The notes: generated by a model from the sequence alone, not told the origin. A stretch of 64,000 bases of DNA from Glandiceps talaboti (GCF_964340395.1 NC_135567.1:14583806-14647805), one strand, 5' to 3'; counted from the stretch's first letter, positions 1-10,661 are shown. A program made the numbers and translations.

Positions 1-59
1 ATAATTATTTCTATAATTGTTCCCTTAATAGAAAACTGACCCATTTACATGTTGGTGTT

Positions 60-400
60 CCAGCCGTAGTCATGTGACTGTCATGTGACTGATACTGATA
101 TACAGTTTATCAGCAATCAATGCTATCTGAGCAAAGAGTGGACTGCATAAACACAAAGACTAGTAGTTCTGATTGGCCAGATTTAGACCCATGGTACAAG
201 TACTTCAAAAAACCGACATATATCATATATATGACCTGGTGACCTGATCATGACAGGTACTGAGGTAGGTTGACTCAATAAACATAACAACGTTGCCGAG
301 TTATAGGATGTGGGTGTGCCATAAATTACAGTTGACAGTTTCAGATTTGATCACATGGTGTTTGTACCCTAGTTGTATCTGAAGGAATTTAGATGGCTGT
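60..400 (+). promoter_or_regulatory. Orphan copy of the TRIM-like gene upstream region
   Basis: This block resembles the DNA just upstream of both TRIM-like genes. A segment at 165-215 (CTGATTGGC, then GACCCATGG, then AGTACTTCAAAA) matches 1213-1258, and 285-390 (GCCGAGT, then GTTTCAG, TTGATCACA, CCTAG) has counterparts near 1380-1440 and on the minus strand near 9440-9530. No open reading frame for the protein follows it; a TACA microsatellite does. It is probably the promoter remnant of a lost third gene copy. The similarity was judged by eye. Confidence 0.5.
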
Positions 401-591
401 GGTCTGTGACGGACAGAAACTTTCACCAACACTATTTCCAAGTTTTCTAAGCCAACATTCTCACATTAAGAGACCATTAAACTTTATGATCTCTTAAAAT
501 AGTTGCTCACATATAAAGTCGAATTTCAAGTTTTCCTGGCATTTCCTGTACATGTAGTAAGAGGTCGTAACACTTCTCATCAATGTAATAC

Positions 592-970
592 ACACACACA
601 TACATACATATATGCATACATACACACACACACACACATACGTGCGTGCATACTTGTGTGCATACATACATAGTGATACGTACACACATGCATACATACA
701 TACATACATACATACATACATACAAATGCATGCATACACACATAAACATACATACATACATACATACATACACACATACATACATACATACTTACACACA
801 TACATACACATACATACATACATACATACATACATACACACATACAGACATCCATACATACATACATACATACATACACACATACATACATACATACATA
901 CATACATACATACATACATACATCCATACATACATACATACATACATACATACATACATACATACACACA
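592..970. repeat. (TACA)n microsatellite
   Basis: An almost uninterrupted array of TACA with CACA and CATCCATA variants. Open frames through it are simple-sequence translations (MYVC / HTYI) and not genes. From 971 to about 1140 no gene is seen. Confidence 0.95.
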
Positions 971-1139
971 CATTTCACTGACGATAGCTTTAGTTGAGTT
1001 CCACTAAAATGGAAGGAAATCAATCACATTGATACTTTTTGACATATTTAGTCAAATCACTATGCTATCATTATTCTCAAAAATAGAACACTGTAGACTA
1101 ATAACATTTACTAGGAAGTTTTCTATCTGATGTCATGTG

Positions 1140-1613
1140 AATGCTATTTATATATCACCATTCAATGCTATTTACATCAACACTTGACTAAATGAGATCT
1201 CAAATACCAGAAATTCTGATTGGCTACATTTTGACCCATGGTCTCAGTACTCCAAAACTTACATGGAGGCGTTTATTTATCTTATGACGTGATAATCTGA
1301 TCACATGACGTAGGTGAATTCAGTGATCATTCAAAGATAGTATCATTACCATGAAGAAAGGGAGTTCTGCAATATGTGATAGACTTGGCAGTTTTGATCA
1401 GCTGTGAGTTCTGAGGCCGAGTCATAGGTAACTTGTAAAATCCAACCTACTGTGGAAGCTGTGGTGTGAACCTGTAAATGGGAAACTGGTGCAAACCCTA
1501 TTTCGTAGAAACATAGAACTTTATCACCATTCCTACTGTGTTAACTTGTTGGCAGACAACAAAGTGACCTTTAAACAAACTATCTGAAATACGTGTAAAT
1601 CAGAGATTTCAAC
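1140..1613 (+). promoter_or_regulatory. Probable promoter and 5' leader of the plus-strand TRIM-like gene
   Basis: The segment runs directly into the start codon at 1614. Its motifs recur upstream of the minus-strand paralogue (minus strand, about 9650-9730: TTGACCCA, CTCAGTA or CTGAGTA, CAAAAC, then a TTATG and TGAT cluster) and in the block at 60-400. Conservation between paralogues that otherwise diverge suggests regulatory function or a shared duplication unit. No TATA box is obvious at a definable distance, and the start of transcription cannot be placed. Confidence 0.4.
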
Positions 1614-4061
1614 ATGGCGGCTAAGTTCAGTCTTTCTAAAGAACTGGAAACCACACCTGAAAGGACTAATCATGCTCGCTTATGTCGTCTTTTAGTAGAG
1701 GGAGGAACAAAGGCACTTAGGGAAGTATTTGATAGAAAACATCCACCAACTCAGCTAAGGATTAATCTGGCACAGGCAAGTAACAGACGAATTCTACAAC
1801 ATTTGAACTCTCGTAAAGTACATGTAATCAATCAAAGACAATGGGACCTTTTGTACAACGCAAATCCAGTGACATCAGCAAATTTTGATATTACATTACT
1901 AATGGTTTTATTGAGGAATATTTGTAACCTCAAACCACCACCACAAACAGGGTGGGACAAACTACCAAAGCAAAGTGACCAAAGTCTGGAAGCTGATCTC
2001 GCTCGGATAAAGTTTTATCGCAACAAACTCTGTCATGGTGAGACAGCCAGTGTGAGTAACAATGACTTCCAATCTTGGTGGACTGAGATCGGTGATGCTT
2101 TGGTACGTATCGGTGCAAAACAAGATGACGTTGATAATCTTAAATCAGACACTATGGACAGTGAAATGGAACAGAGGTACTTGAAAGAATTAGAAGAATG
2201 GGCTGAAGTCGATGCAGAAATAAAGACGGAGGTAAAAAAGCTTACAGAGAAACTAGATGTAGTGTTGGAGGAAGTTGTATCTGTAAACAAAAACTACTGT
2301 AAAGTTCATGAATCCTTCAAAGAACCTATAAAATTCTACTGTGAAACTTGTCAGGAACTTATTTGTTCAACATGTACTGTTGTTGCACATAAAACTCCGG
2401 AGCATAAACAACGTGAAATAACTGATGTCGCAAAGAAACTAAGAAAGAATATGATTACTAGTATAGAACAGCTGAAAAAGAAAGAAAGGGAACTTATAGC
2501 GAGTCAGAAGCAAGCAGACGACATGTTGGCATCTCTGTCAGCACAGTTTTTACAGCAGATAGAACGCATAAAACAACATTCAAAGCTTCACATAAGAAAT
2601 CCACATAAAACTGAACAAGAGAAACAGCTGTTCAAAAATCTTACTGATGAATATATTAAAATGAGAAGTGAAATTCATCATAATATTCAACTTTTGAGAA
2701 AGTCTGAAGAAAGCATTGCACAAACTCTTACACAGCTTATCGATGCACTGGGTACTACAGATGATTTGGAATTACTACGCATGGCAAAAGAAATTATGAA
2801 ATCCATGCATAGTGACTTAAAAAGAGATACCCAGTTTAACAAACACTATGACAAGCTGGGTGAGTTTCTACCATGCTTTCTTCAAGACAAGTTAGGTGGG
2901 CTCATCTTCCCCCCTCTTCCATTTCTGTCAAAGGTTTATAAAAGTAGTGCCAGGCATAACAAAACAGGTGATAATATTCGCTTTATTATCAAATGTCTCA
3001 ACTGCCAGGGGAAATCCTTTGCAGCAAAGGACCTTAGTCGTTTGGAAGCAGTTATTGTACATAATAAGGTGAACAGAACAGTTTGTGATGTAGTAGAGAT
3101 TGAAGGGGATGGTGATTCTGTTATTGAGTTTGATGCAAAGGAGGAAGGTACTTATGAATTGATAGTGACATTACGTGGACACCACATACATGGATCACCG
3201 CTGTCTTTCACAGTGAGGCCATCTTGGAAAATGTCACAAATACTGATCAGACAATATGATGCTAAACCTGCAGAAAACATTTCCACTGTTGCAAAAGATA
3301 GAAATGGGAACATCATTGTGGATGATTATGATAGAGGTACAGTATCAATCTTGAATAAGTCTGGCTCAGAGATCAATGTATTTAAAGTGAAAGGAATTGG
3401 TTTGTTCAAGCCAACACGAACGTCAGTCTCTTCACAAAATACATATATAATATCAAATTCAAATGTTACACATCCTATTGTGCTGTGCAATGACAAGGGA
3501 GAATACATCAGAAGTCTTGGACAAAGCCACATAAAAGTACCTCTTGGAAATGTACTGAATGAATCATTAAATATTCTGTATGTCGCAGACAAAGACATGC
3601 ATTGTATACATATGTTAGATTACCAGACTGGTAAATGTCTAAAAGAAATTGGAGAATTTGGTGATGGTGATGGTCAATTCAATTGGCCCATGGCTATTGC
3701 TATGAATAGTAACCATCAAGTCATCATATCAGATAGTAGCAATCATCGTCTACAGGTGCGAAGTGAAAATGGGGAACTCTTATTTTCATTCGGAAAACAT
3801 GGATGCAATGATGGTGAGTTTAATAAACCACATGGGGTAGTTACAGACAAGGATGACAACATTTATGTCTGTGACCGTTACAATCAAAGGATTCAGAAAT
3901 ATGATAGCAAAGGCAAATTTCTGTACACCTTTATTCATGGAGAGGATGGTCTTATTATGCCAGAGTACATGACCATCATTGATAATGCTGTATGTAAAGT
4001 TTATATCACTGATCATGATGACTTAAACCACATTAAATGCTTTGAAAAAATTGTGTATTGA
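1614..4061 (+). CDS. TRIM-like protein: HEPN-like, B-box, coiled coil, filamin, NHL repeats
   Basis: A single-exon gene of 815 residues starting MAAKFSLSKEL. Residues about 20-165 resemble the DZIP3-type HEPN domain and contain RNKLCH (about 136-141), which fits the Rx4-6H HEPN signature. Residues about 228-270 form a B-box type 2 zinc finger (C-x2-H, C-x2-C and H spacing). Next come a charged coiled coil (about 270-420), a filamin/Ig-like repeat (about 440-540, ending in GSPLSFTV) and NHL beta-propeller repeats (about 545-815, with blades such as NHRLQV and NQRIQKYD). No RING finger is present, so ubiquitin-ligase activity is not implied. In known relatives the NHL and filamin parts bind RNA or protein partners, and HEPN domains are often RNA-directed. 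The function here is inferred to be RNA or innate-immune related. The inverted paralogue lies at 6718-9162. Confidence 0.9.
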   Translation: MAAKFSLSKELETTPERTNHARLCRLLVEGGTKALREVFDRKHPPTQLRINLAQASNRRILQHLNSRKVHVINQRQWDLLYNANPVTSANFDITLLMVLLRNICNLKPPPQTGWDKLPKQSDQSLEADLARIKFYRNKLCHGETASVSNNDFQSWWTEIGDALVRIGAKQDDVDNLKSDTMDSEMEQRYLKELEEWAEVDAEIKTEVKKLTEKLDVVLEEVVSVNKNYCKVHESFKEPIKFYCETCQELICSTCTVVAHKTPEHKQREITDVAKKLRKNMITSIEQLKKKERELIASQKQADDMLASLSAQFLQQIERIKQHSKLHIRNPHKTEQEKQLFKNLTDEYIKMRSEIHHNIQLLRKSEESIAQTLTQLIDALGTTDDLELLRMAKEIMKSMHSDLKRDTQFNKHYDKLGEFLPCFLQDKLGGLIFPPLPFLSKVYKSSARHNKTGDNIRFIIKCLNCQGKSFAAKDLSRLEAVIVHNKVNRTVCDVVEIEGDGDSVIEFDAKEEGTYELIVTLRGHHIHGSPLSFTVRPSWKMSQILIRQYDAKPAENISTVAKDRNGNIIVDDYDRGTVSILNKSGSEINVFKVKGIGLFKPTRTSVSSQNTYIISNSNVTHPIVLCNDKGEYIRSLGQSHIKVPLGNVLNESLNILYVADKDMHCIHMLDYQTGKCLKEIGEFGDGDGQFNWPMAIAMNSNHQVIISDSSNHRLQVRSENGELLFSFGKHGCNDGEFNKPHGVVTDKDDNIYVCDRYNQRIQKYDSKGKFLYTFIHGEDGLIMPEYMTIIDNAVCKVYITDHDDLNHIKCFEKIVY

Positions 4062-4470
4062 AACGAAAGGCTATTCTATGAAAACAAAAATTTTGATTCT
4101 AAATTATCTTATTTCAAGTTGTAACTGTGTAATATTTCCAAGCAGACCTTCTATGACATGTATGATCATGTAACTTTTTTCTCAGTTCCAAGATATCTAT
4201 GCTATACATTACGAATGTTGTGTATTTTCTTCTAATTTTTGAAATCATAAAATTTCATTTATGTTTCTTGCATCTCTTCGGCCATGTATCTCTCAAATAG
4301 ATAACTTGACATTAGGTCATGCTGTCTTGGTACCTAAGTTGTAATTTTGGGAGGTTCACACCTTTATTTCTAATTGTATAAACATAAGTTCCTTCAATTC
4401 AGTACAGCTCAAGAAATTATTTCTTGGTGGAATTGCATCAGGAAAGCTTTGTGCTAGTACTCGACTAGCT
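4062..4470. other. 3' flank of the plus-strand TRIM-like gene
   Basis: AT-rich non-coding sequence following the stop codon. No canonical AATAAA polyadenylation signal is clear in the first 400 bases, and no other gene is seen. Confidence 0.4.
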
Positions 4471-4479
4471 CTTGAGTTA

Positions 4480-4832
4480 ACATTGAGCTAGCTCAGTACA
4501 AGTGCTAGTATCGGGCTATCATAATACCCCAAGTGGCACCAGTCCTATGTGTTGACGCCATTCTAGCTCAGTGTTAACACTAAGCTGACACTAACACCTC
4601 ACCAGTATGTGTTAGCAACTGGATGGGTTAATGTCTACACCAGTCCTATGTTAACACCAGACTAGCTCAGTGCTAACACTAGGCTGACACTAACACCTCA
4701 CCAGTATGTGTTAGCAACTGGAAGGGTTAATGTCTGTACCAGTCCTACGTTAACACCAGACTAGGTAAGTGCTAACACTAGGCTGGCACTAACACCTCAC
4801 CAGTATGTGTTAGCAACTGGAAGGGTTAAACA
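4480..4832. repeat. 99-bp minisatellite, left array (about 3.5 copies)
   Basis: Units contain GTTAACACC, GCTAACACTAGGCTG and TGTGTTAGCAACTGG, and the landmark GTTAACACC recurs at 4650 and 4749 (period 99). The array is the reverse complement of the one at 5035-5510, so the two form an inverted pair around a roughly 200-bp spacer. Confidence 0.9.
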
Positions 4833-5034
4833 AAACAATGAAAAAATTTCAGAGTTTTACAGCATTGTTATTTTTCAGTCTTGATACACTTTCATCCAAG
4901 TTTTAAACTTTATGGTTTTGTTTATGTATTAAAATAAGTGAAAATGGAAATATGTACCTTGTCTATTTTGAGGATTTTGTTTGTGTGTGTTGTAAGATTT
5001 CACTAGTTTAACTTGAGTAGTATTATTAGTGTTA

Positions 5035-5510
5035 TCACTGAGCTAGTCTGTTGTTAACATAGGACTGGTGCAGACATTAACCCATCCAGTTGCTAACACA
5101 TACTGGTGAGGTGTTAGTGTCAGCCTAGTGTTAGCACTGAGCTAGTCTGGTGTTAACATAGGACTGGTACAGACATTAACCCTTCCAGTTGCTAACACAT
5201 AGTGGTGAGGTGTTAGTACCAGCCTAGTGTTAGCACTGAACTAGTCTTGTGTTAACATAGGACTGGTACGGGCATTAACCCTTCCAGTTGCTAACACATA
5301 CTGGTGAGGTGTTAGTGTCAGCCTAGTGTTAGCACTGAGCTAGTCTGGTGTTAACATAGGACTGATACAGACATTAACCCTTCCAGTTACTGACACATAC
5401 TGGTGAGGTGTTAGTACCAGCCTAGTGTTAGCACTGAGCTAGTCTGGTGTTAACATAGGACTGGTGTAGACATTAACCCTTCCAGTTGCTAACACATACT
5501 GGTCATGGTC
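5035..5510. repeat. 99-bp minisatellite, right array (about 5 copies), inverted relative to the left array
   Basis: GTTAACATAGGACTG recurs at 5053, 5152, 5251, 5350 and 5449, an exact 99-bp period. Units are reverse complements of the 4480-4832 units. Confidence 0.95.
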
Positions 5511-5547
5511 AACATACTTCAAAACACATCCATCCATCCATCCATCC

Positions 5548-5552
<5 letters not shown>

Positions 5553-5622
<70 letters not shown>
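5553..5622. repeat. (TG)n microsatellite
   Basis: About 35 TG dinucleotides, preceded by a short CCAT run. Confidence 0.95.
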
Positions 5623-5624
<2 letters not shown>

Positions 5625-5637
5625 GTTGTTATAACTT

Positions 5638-5815
5638 ATATATGACCTGTAATCAGTATGAGACTCCCCAAGTTGGTGATTGCAGAGCCTTGGTTATAGG
5701 CCCAGCAATCTTCAAGTACAACTATGCTACAAACAGCATGTGATCAAAACTGAAACTGTCAACTGTAATTTATGGCACACCCACATCCTACAACTCGGCA
5801 ACATTGCAGAGCCTT
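5638..5815 (-). repeat. Inverted-repeat arm, left; TRIM-like upstream region copy
   Basis: This is the reverse complement of about 6375-6560: GACTCCCCAAGT, CAATCTTCAAGTACAACTAT, GTCAACTGTAATTTATGGC and CAACTCGGCAAC all recur inverted. The same block occurs in direct orientation at 256-390. Confidence 0.85.
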
Positions 5816-5845
5816 GTTTATAGGGCATGTAATCAGTATGAGAGC

Positions 5846-5949
5846 TATATACATACATACATACATACATACATACACATGCATGCAGGCATGTACGCAC
5901 GCACGCACACTAGACACAAAAATACATACATACATACATACACACACAT

Positions 5950-5982
<33 letters not shown>

Positions 5983-6274
5983 TACATACATACATACATA
6001 CACATACATACATACATACACACACATACATACACACATACATACATACATACACACACATACACACATACATACATACATACACACATACATACATACA
6101 TACACACACATACACACATACACATACATACACACATACATACATACATACATACATACATACATACAAACATACATACACACATACACACACATACATA
6201 CATACATACATACATACATGATACACACATACATACATACATACATACATACATACATACAAACATACACACAC

Positions 6275-6318
<44 letters not shown>
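5846..6318. repeat. (TACA)n/(CA)n microsatellite at the centre of an inverted repeat
   Basis: Compound TACA, CACA and CATA array, ending in a CA run. It lies between the inverted arms at 5638-5815 and 6340-6560. Confidence 0.95.
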
Positions 6319-6339
6319 TATATATGTGTGTGTGTGACC

Positions 6340-6560
6340 TGATGACCTGACCATGACAGGTACTGAGGTAGGTTGACTCGATAAACATAACAACGTTGCC
6401 GAGTTGTAGGATGTGGGTGTGCCATAAATTACAGTTGACAGTTTCAGTTTTGATCACATGCTGTTTGTAGCATAGTTGTACTTGAAGATTGCTGGGCCTA
6501 TAACCAAGGCTCTGCAATCACCCACTTGGGGAGTCTCATACTGATTACAGGTCATATATA
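6340..6560 (+). repeat. Inverted-repeat arm, right; TRIM-like upstream region copy
   Basis: Starts with the GACCTGATGACCTGA and CATGACAGGTACTGAGG block also found at 235-270, then continues as the reverse complement of 5638-5815. A partial second copy of the last 60 bases (AGGCTCTGCCATACC, then GGGAGTCTC) follows at 6570-6605. Confidence 0.85.
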
Positions 6561-6717
6561 AGTTATAACAAGGCTCTGCCATACCACACTTAGGGAGTCT
6601 CTCATATTGAACACCAATAACTTCAGTTTGTGTTTATCTTAGTGAGCTGATACCTTACATTCTACCATAAAAAAATTCACCATAAGATTAGTGTATTTTT
6701 CAATAACACCAACATTT

Positions 6718-9162
6718 TTAATGCACAATTTTTTGTAGGTACTTAATGTAATTATAGTCATCAGAATCAGTAATATAAACTCTGGAAAGAGAGTTATCAC
6801 AGATAACCATGTACATGGGTTGAACAAGACCGTCTCCTCGATCTAAACATGTATACAGAAAGTTTCCCTGGCTGTCAAATTTCTGTACTCTAGCATTATA
6901 ACAGTCACAAACATAAATATTGTCATCCTTGTCTATGATTACGCCATGCGGCGCATAAAACTCGTTATTATTGCAGCCTTTTTTGCCAAATGAAAATTGG
7001 AATTCCCCGTTTTCATCCAACACCTGGAGACGATTATTCAAAGCATCTGATATGATGAGTTGGTGTTTGCTATTAATGGCGACTGACAAGGGCCAGTTAA
7101 ATTGACCATCACCGTCACCTAACTGTCCGATTTGTTTTAGATATTCACCTGTCTCATAATTCAACATATGTATACCGTGTATGTTTTTGTCTGCAACATA
7201 CAGAATGTTTAGTGTTTCGTTCAACGCTATACCCGTTGGCTTTTTGACGTAGTTTTGTCCAAGACTCCTGATGTACTCTCCCTTGTCGTTGCACAGGATG
7301 ATCGGTTGTTCGGGATTTTGGTTTGATATAAGATATACGTTTTGGGACGAGACTGCTGTGATTCCTGGCTGAAACAAACCGATTCTTGAAAAGACGTATA
7401 TTTTAGTGTGAGATTCTTCCAGGATTTGTAGTGATTTGCTGTCAGCGTTGGTCACAAGAATGTTACCTTTTCTATCTGTCACAATACAAGAAATGCTTTC
7501 TGCAGGTTTGTCACCTTCAAAATTTTTTACCTGCACATATGATAGTTTCCAAGATGGTTTCACAGTGAAAAACAGCGGTGATCCACGTATATGGTGTCCA
7601 CGTAATGTCACTATCAATTCATAAGTACCTTCCTCCTTTGCATCAAACTCAATGATGGACTCACCATCCTCTTCAATCTCTACTACATCACAAACTGTTC
7701 TGTTCACCTTATTATGTACAAAAACTGCTTCCAAACTACTAAGGTCCTTTGCTGCAAAGGATTTCCCCTGGCAGTTGAGACATTTGATAACAAAGTGAAC
7801 ATTATCGCCTGTTTTAATATGCCCCATGGTACATGTACTTCTAACAATGTGTGATAAAGATGGAAGTGGGGGAAACAAAAGCATACCTAACTTGTCTTGA
7901 AGAAAGCATGGTAAAAACTCTGCCAGCTTGTCATAATTTTTGTGAAACTGAGTATTTACTCTCAAGTCACTATGCATGGTTTTCAGTATTTCTTTCTCCA
8001 TGCGTAGTAATTCCAAATCATCTGTCGTACCTAGTGCATACGTAAGCTGTGCAAGAGTTTTTACAATGCTTTCTTCAGAGTTTTTTGAAAACTCAATATC
8101 ACAAGATAATTCACTACTTAATTTCATATACTCAAGAGTAAGATTTGAGATCAGCTGTTCCTCTTGTTTAGTTTTATGTGGATTTCTTATGTGAAGCTTT
8201 GTATGTTGTTTTATGCGTTCTTTCTGCTGTACAAACTGTCCTGACAGCGATGTCAACATGTTGTCTGCTTGCTTCTGACTCGCTATAAGTTCCCTTTCTT
8301 TCTTTTTCAGCTGTTCTATACTAGTAATCATATTCTTTCTTAGTTTCTTTGCGACATCAGTTATTTCACGTTGTTTATGCTCCGGAGTTTTATGTGCAAC
8401 AACAGTACATGTTGAACAAATAAGTTCCTGACAAGTTTCACAGTAGAATTTTATAGGTTCTTTGAAGGATTCATGAACTTTACAGTAGATTTGGTTTCCT
8501 GCATCAACTTTCTCCAACATTACGTCTAGTTTCTCTGTAAGCTTTTTTACCTCCGTCTTTATTTCTGCATCTACTTCAGCCCATTCTTCTAAGTCTTTTA
8601 AGTACCTCTGTTCCATTTCACTGTCCATAGTGTCTGATTTAAGATTATCAACGTCATCTTGTTTTGCACCAATACGTACCAAAGCATCACCGATTTCAGT
8701 CCACCAAGATTGGAAGTCATTGTTACTCACACTGGCTGTCTCACCATGACAGAGTTTGTTGCGATAAAACTTGATCCTAGCAAGATCAGCTTCCAGACTT
8801 TTGTCACTTTGCTTTGGTAGTCTGTCCCACCCTGTTTGTGGTGGTGGCTTGAGGTTACAAATATTCCTCAATAAAACCATTAGCAATGTAATATCAAAAT
8901 TTGCTGATGTCACTGGATTTGCGTTGTACAACTGGTCCCATTGTCTTTGATTGATTACTTTACGAGACTTCAAACTTTGTAGTGTTCGTCCGTTACTAGC
9001 CTGAATCAGATTAATCCTTAGCTGACTTGGTGGATGGTTTCCATCAAATACTTCCCTAAGTGCCTTTGTTCCCCCCTCTACTAAAAGACGACATAAGCGA
9101 GCATGATGAGTCCGTTCTAGTGTTGTTTCCAGTTCTTTAGAGAGACTAAACTTAGCCGCCAT
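6718..9162 (-). CDS. TRIM-like protein paralogue: HEPN-like, B-box, coiled coil, filamin, NHL repeats
   Basis: A single-exon gene of 814 residues, convergent with the paralogue at 1614-4061 and with the same domain order. The RNKLCH HEPN-type motif, every B-box cysteine and histidine, and the filamin repeat are conserved; a two-residue deletion lies near residue 70. Divergence is uneven: the B-box and early coiled coil (8263-8487) are identical to 2295-2519 over 225 nucleotides, whereas the late coiled coil and the NHL propeller carry many amino-acid changes. No frameshift or premature stop is seen. The start is fixed by the conserved MAAKFSLSKELETT. Like its partner it has no RING. The NHL half is the likely ligand-binding part and may be diversifying. 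Confidence 0.9.
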   Translation of the reverse strand: MAAKFSLSKELETTLERTHHARLCRLLVEGGTKALREVFDGNHPPSQLRINLIQASNGRTLQSLKSRKVINQRQWDQLYNANPVTSANFDITLLMVLLRNICNLKPPPQTGWDRLPKQSDKSLEADLARIKFYRNKLCHGETASVSNNDFQSWWTEIGDALVRIGAKQDDVDNLKSDTMDSEMEQRYLKDLEEWAEVDAEIKTEVKKLTEKLDVMLEKVDAGNQIYCKVHESFKEPIKFYCETCQELICSTCTVVAHKTPEHKQREITDVAKKLRKNMITSIEQLKKKERELIASQKQADNMLTSLSGQFVQQKERIKQHTKLHIRNPHKTKQEEQLISNLTLEYMKLSSELSCDIEFSKNSEESIVKTLAQLTYALGTTDDLELLRMEKEILKTMHSDLRVNTQFHKNYDKLAEFLPCFLQDKLGMLLFPPLPSLSHIVRSTCTMGHIKTGDNVHFVIKCLNCQGKSFAAKDLSSLEAVFVHNKVNRTVCDVVEIEEDGESIIEFDAKEEGTYELIVTLRGHHIRGSPLFFTVKPSWKLSYVQVKNFEGDKPAESISCIVTDRKGNILVTNADSKSLQILEESHTKIYVFSRIGLFQPGITAVSSQNVYLISNQNPEQPIILCNDKGEYIRSLGQNYVKKPTGIALNETLNILYVADKNIHGIHMLNYETGEYLKQIGQLGDGDGQFNWPLSVAINSKHQLIISDALNNRLQVLDENGEFQFSFGKKGCNNNEFYAPHGVIIDKDDNIYVCDCYNARVQKFDSQGNFLYTCLDRGDGLVQPMYMVICDNSLSRVYITDSDDYNYIKYLQKIVH

Positions 9163-9169
9163 GTTATGT

Positions 9170-9760
9170 TGAAATCCTTGACATGCACGTATCAGTACTA
9201 CTGCCAGCCTATGTAAATCATAGGTTCAAAGGTCACGATGTTGTCTACCCATAACGTGTATCTCAGAAATGAGGTCTGTTTGCAATTCCTCACTGACAGT
9301 TTACCATCACCACAGTCAACTAAATTGCCCGACGCCAGCTATGACTAAACTAGCCTACAAGAATGTGATAAAAACTAGCATGGCTAACTCTTCTGTACTG
9401 TATCAGTGCTATCACACACTTCCTCCAGTTGGTATGCGACTTAATTTCATTGAGTTAAGGGGCCTCACATCAGCTACACCTAGGTCACAAACAAGTGTGA
9501 TCAAACTGGAAACTACTGGAAACTACTAACTCGTTACACTAAACTGCACACACTCTTCAGTCGATATATTACTATTGTATTCAGTTGATATGTTATACTA
9601 GTTTGTTACTAAATAACTCAAGTCACCCTACCTAATCAGGTCTTATCACATCATCAGGCCATAAATTTACATAAATGCCGACATGAATGTTTTGAATTAC
9701 TCAGAAACTGGGTCAAATGTGACCAGGCAGGAATACATTTTTTGAAATTGTTAGTAGTTT
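9170..9760 (-). promoter_or_regulatory. Upstream region of the minus-strand TRIM-like gene
   Basis: Read on the minus strand, this segment shares ordered short blocks with 1140-1613 and 60-400 (TTTGACCCA, CTGAGTA, CAAAAC, GTTTCCAGT, TTGATCACA, ACCTAG). The last bases before the ATG (GATTTCAAC) are also shared with the other paralogue. It is promoter-like by conservation only. From 9770 to 10100 nothing beyond AT-rich sequence is seen. Confidence 0.4.
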
Positions 9761-10101
9761 ATCCCATCCTGTTTTATATGTTTGAAATTGCTTTGTGAGA
9801 CATATTATGTAGGGTCAGCTAGCTCTGACTATGGGGGATGGAGGTGGGGAGTGGGGGTGGTAAGTTAACCTGGCCAATGAAAGTTAACCCTTTCATTCCT
9901 AGAGACGACATTGGAATAAATAGAAACTTGATTGTAAGAACATTTTCTAAAATTTAAGAATATTACTTCATTGGGAAGTAATATTTCTTGAATTCTGGTC
10001 TAAAATAAAGTTGATCTTTTTGCAAAAATTACAGAGAAACAAGAATTTTTGTTCAAAAATTTTGGCGGGAAAGGGTTAATAATGGTTTGCAAGAAAGAAA
10101 G

Positions 10102-10368
10102 AATGAATTTTGACACAGTCACTAGTTTGTTGCTCGCTGAGGAACGGTGGAACAGTGAAACTCTAACAGTGCTCATAGTACTAGGATGTCACGATTAGGG
10201 GACACTTTGACCCCCTCCATCAAAACAGTAAATAATGAATTTTGACACAGTCACTAGTTTGTTGCTCGCTGAGGAACGGTGGAACAGTGAAACTCTTAAC
10301 AGTGCTCATAGTACTAGGATGTCACGATTAGGAGACACTTTGACCCCCTCCATCAAAACACTAAATAA
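10102..10368. repeat. 132-bp tandem duplication (2 copies)
   Basis: AATGAATTTTGACACAG occurs at 10102 and 10234, and the following 130 bases are nearly identical. No coding capacity. Confidence 0.9.
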
Positions 10369-10661
10369 ATCAATGTATTTTGTTATCATTGTTCATTCAT
10401 AGTTTTAAGTACATATTAGTAGCTTTATGATGATTTCAAAAGTGTAACAATAAAATTCATTGAATTTGTACACAGTATACTTCTGCTGATCATTTTGCAG
10501 ACTTTTTTTCAATATCTTAATTCACTTAATTTATTTTGCTAAAATCACCAGATTTCATGCTTATCAGTGTTCAATGTGATTGGGGAAAGGATCCTGCTGT
10601 GTTTGTTGTGTCTCTGTTATTGTTAGTCTAGAGTTGAAATATGTCTAGCTCTGTGTCAAAA

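Noticed and set aside
494-1023. Long frames of MYVC or HTYI type on both strands
   Set aside because: They are translations of TACA/TATG microsatellites. The same applies at 5759-6517, 13855-14125, 44353-45021 and 53975-54492.
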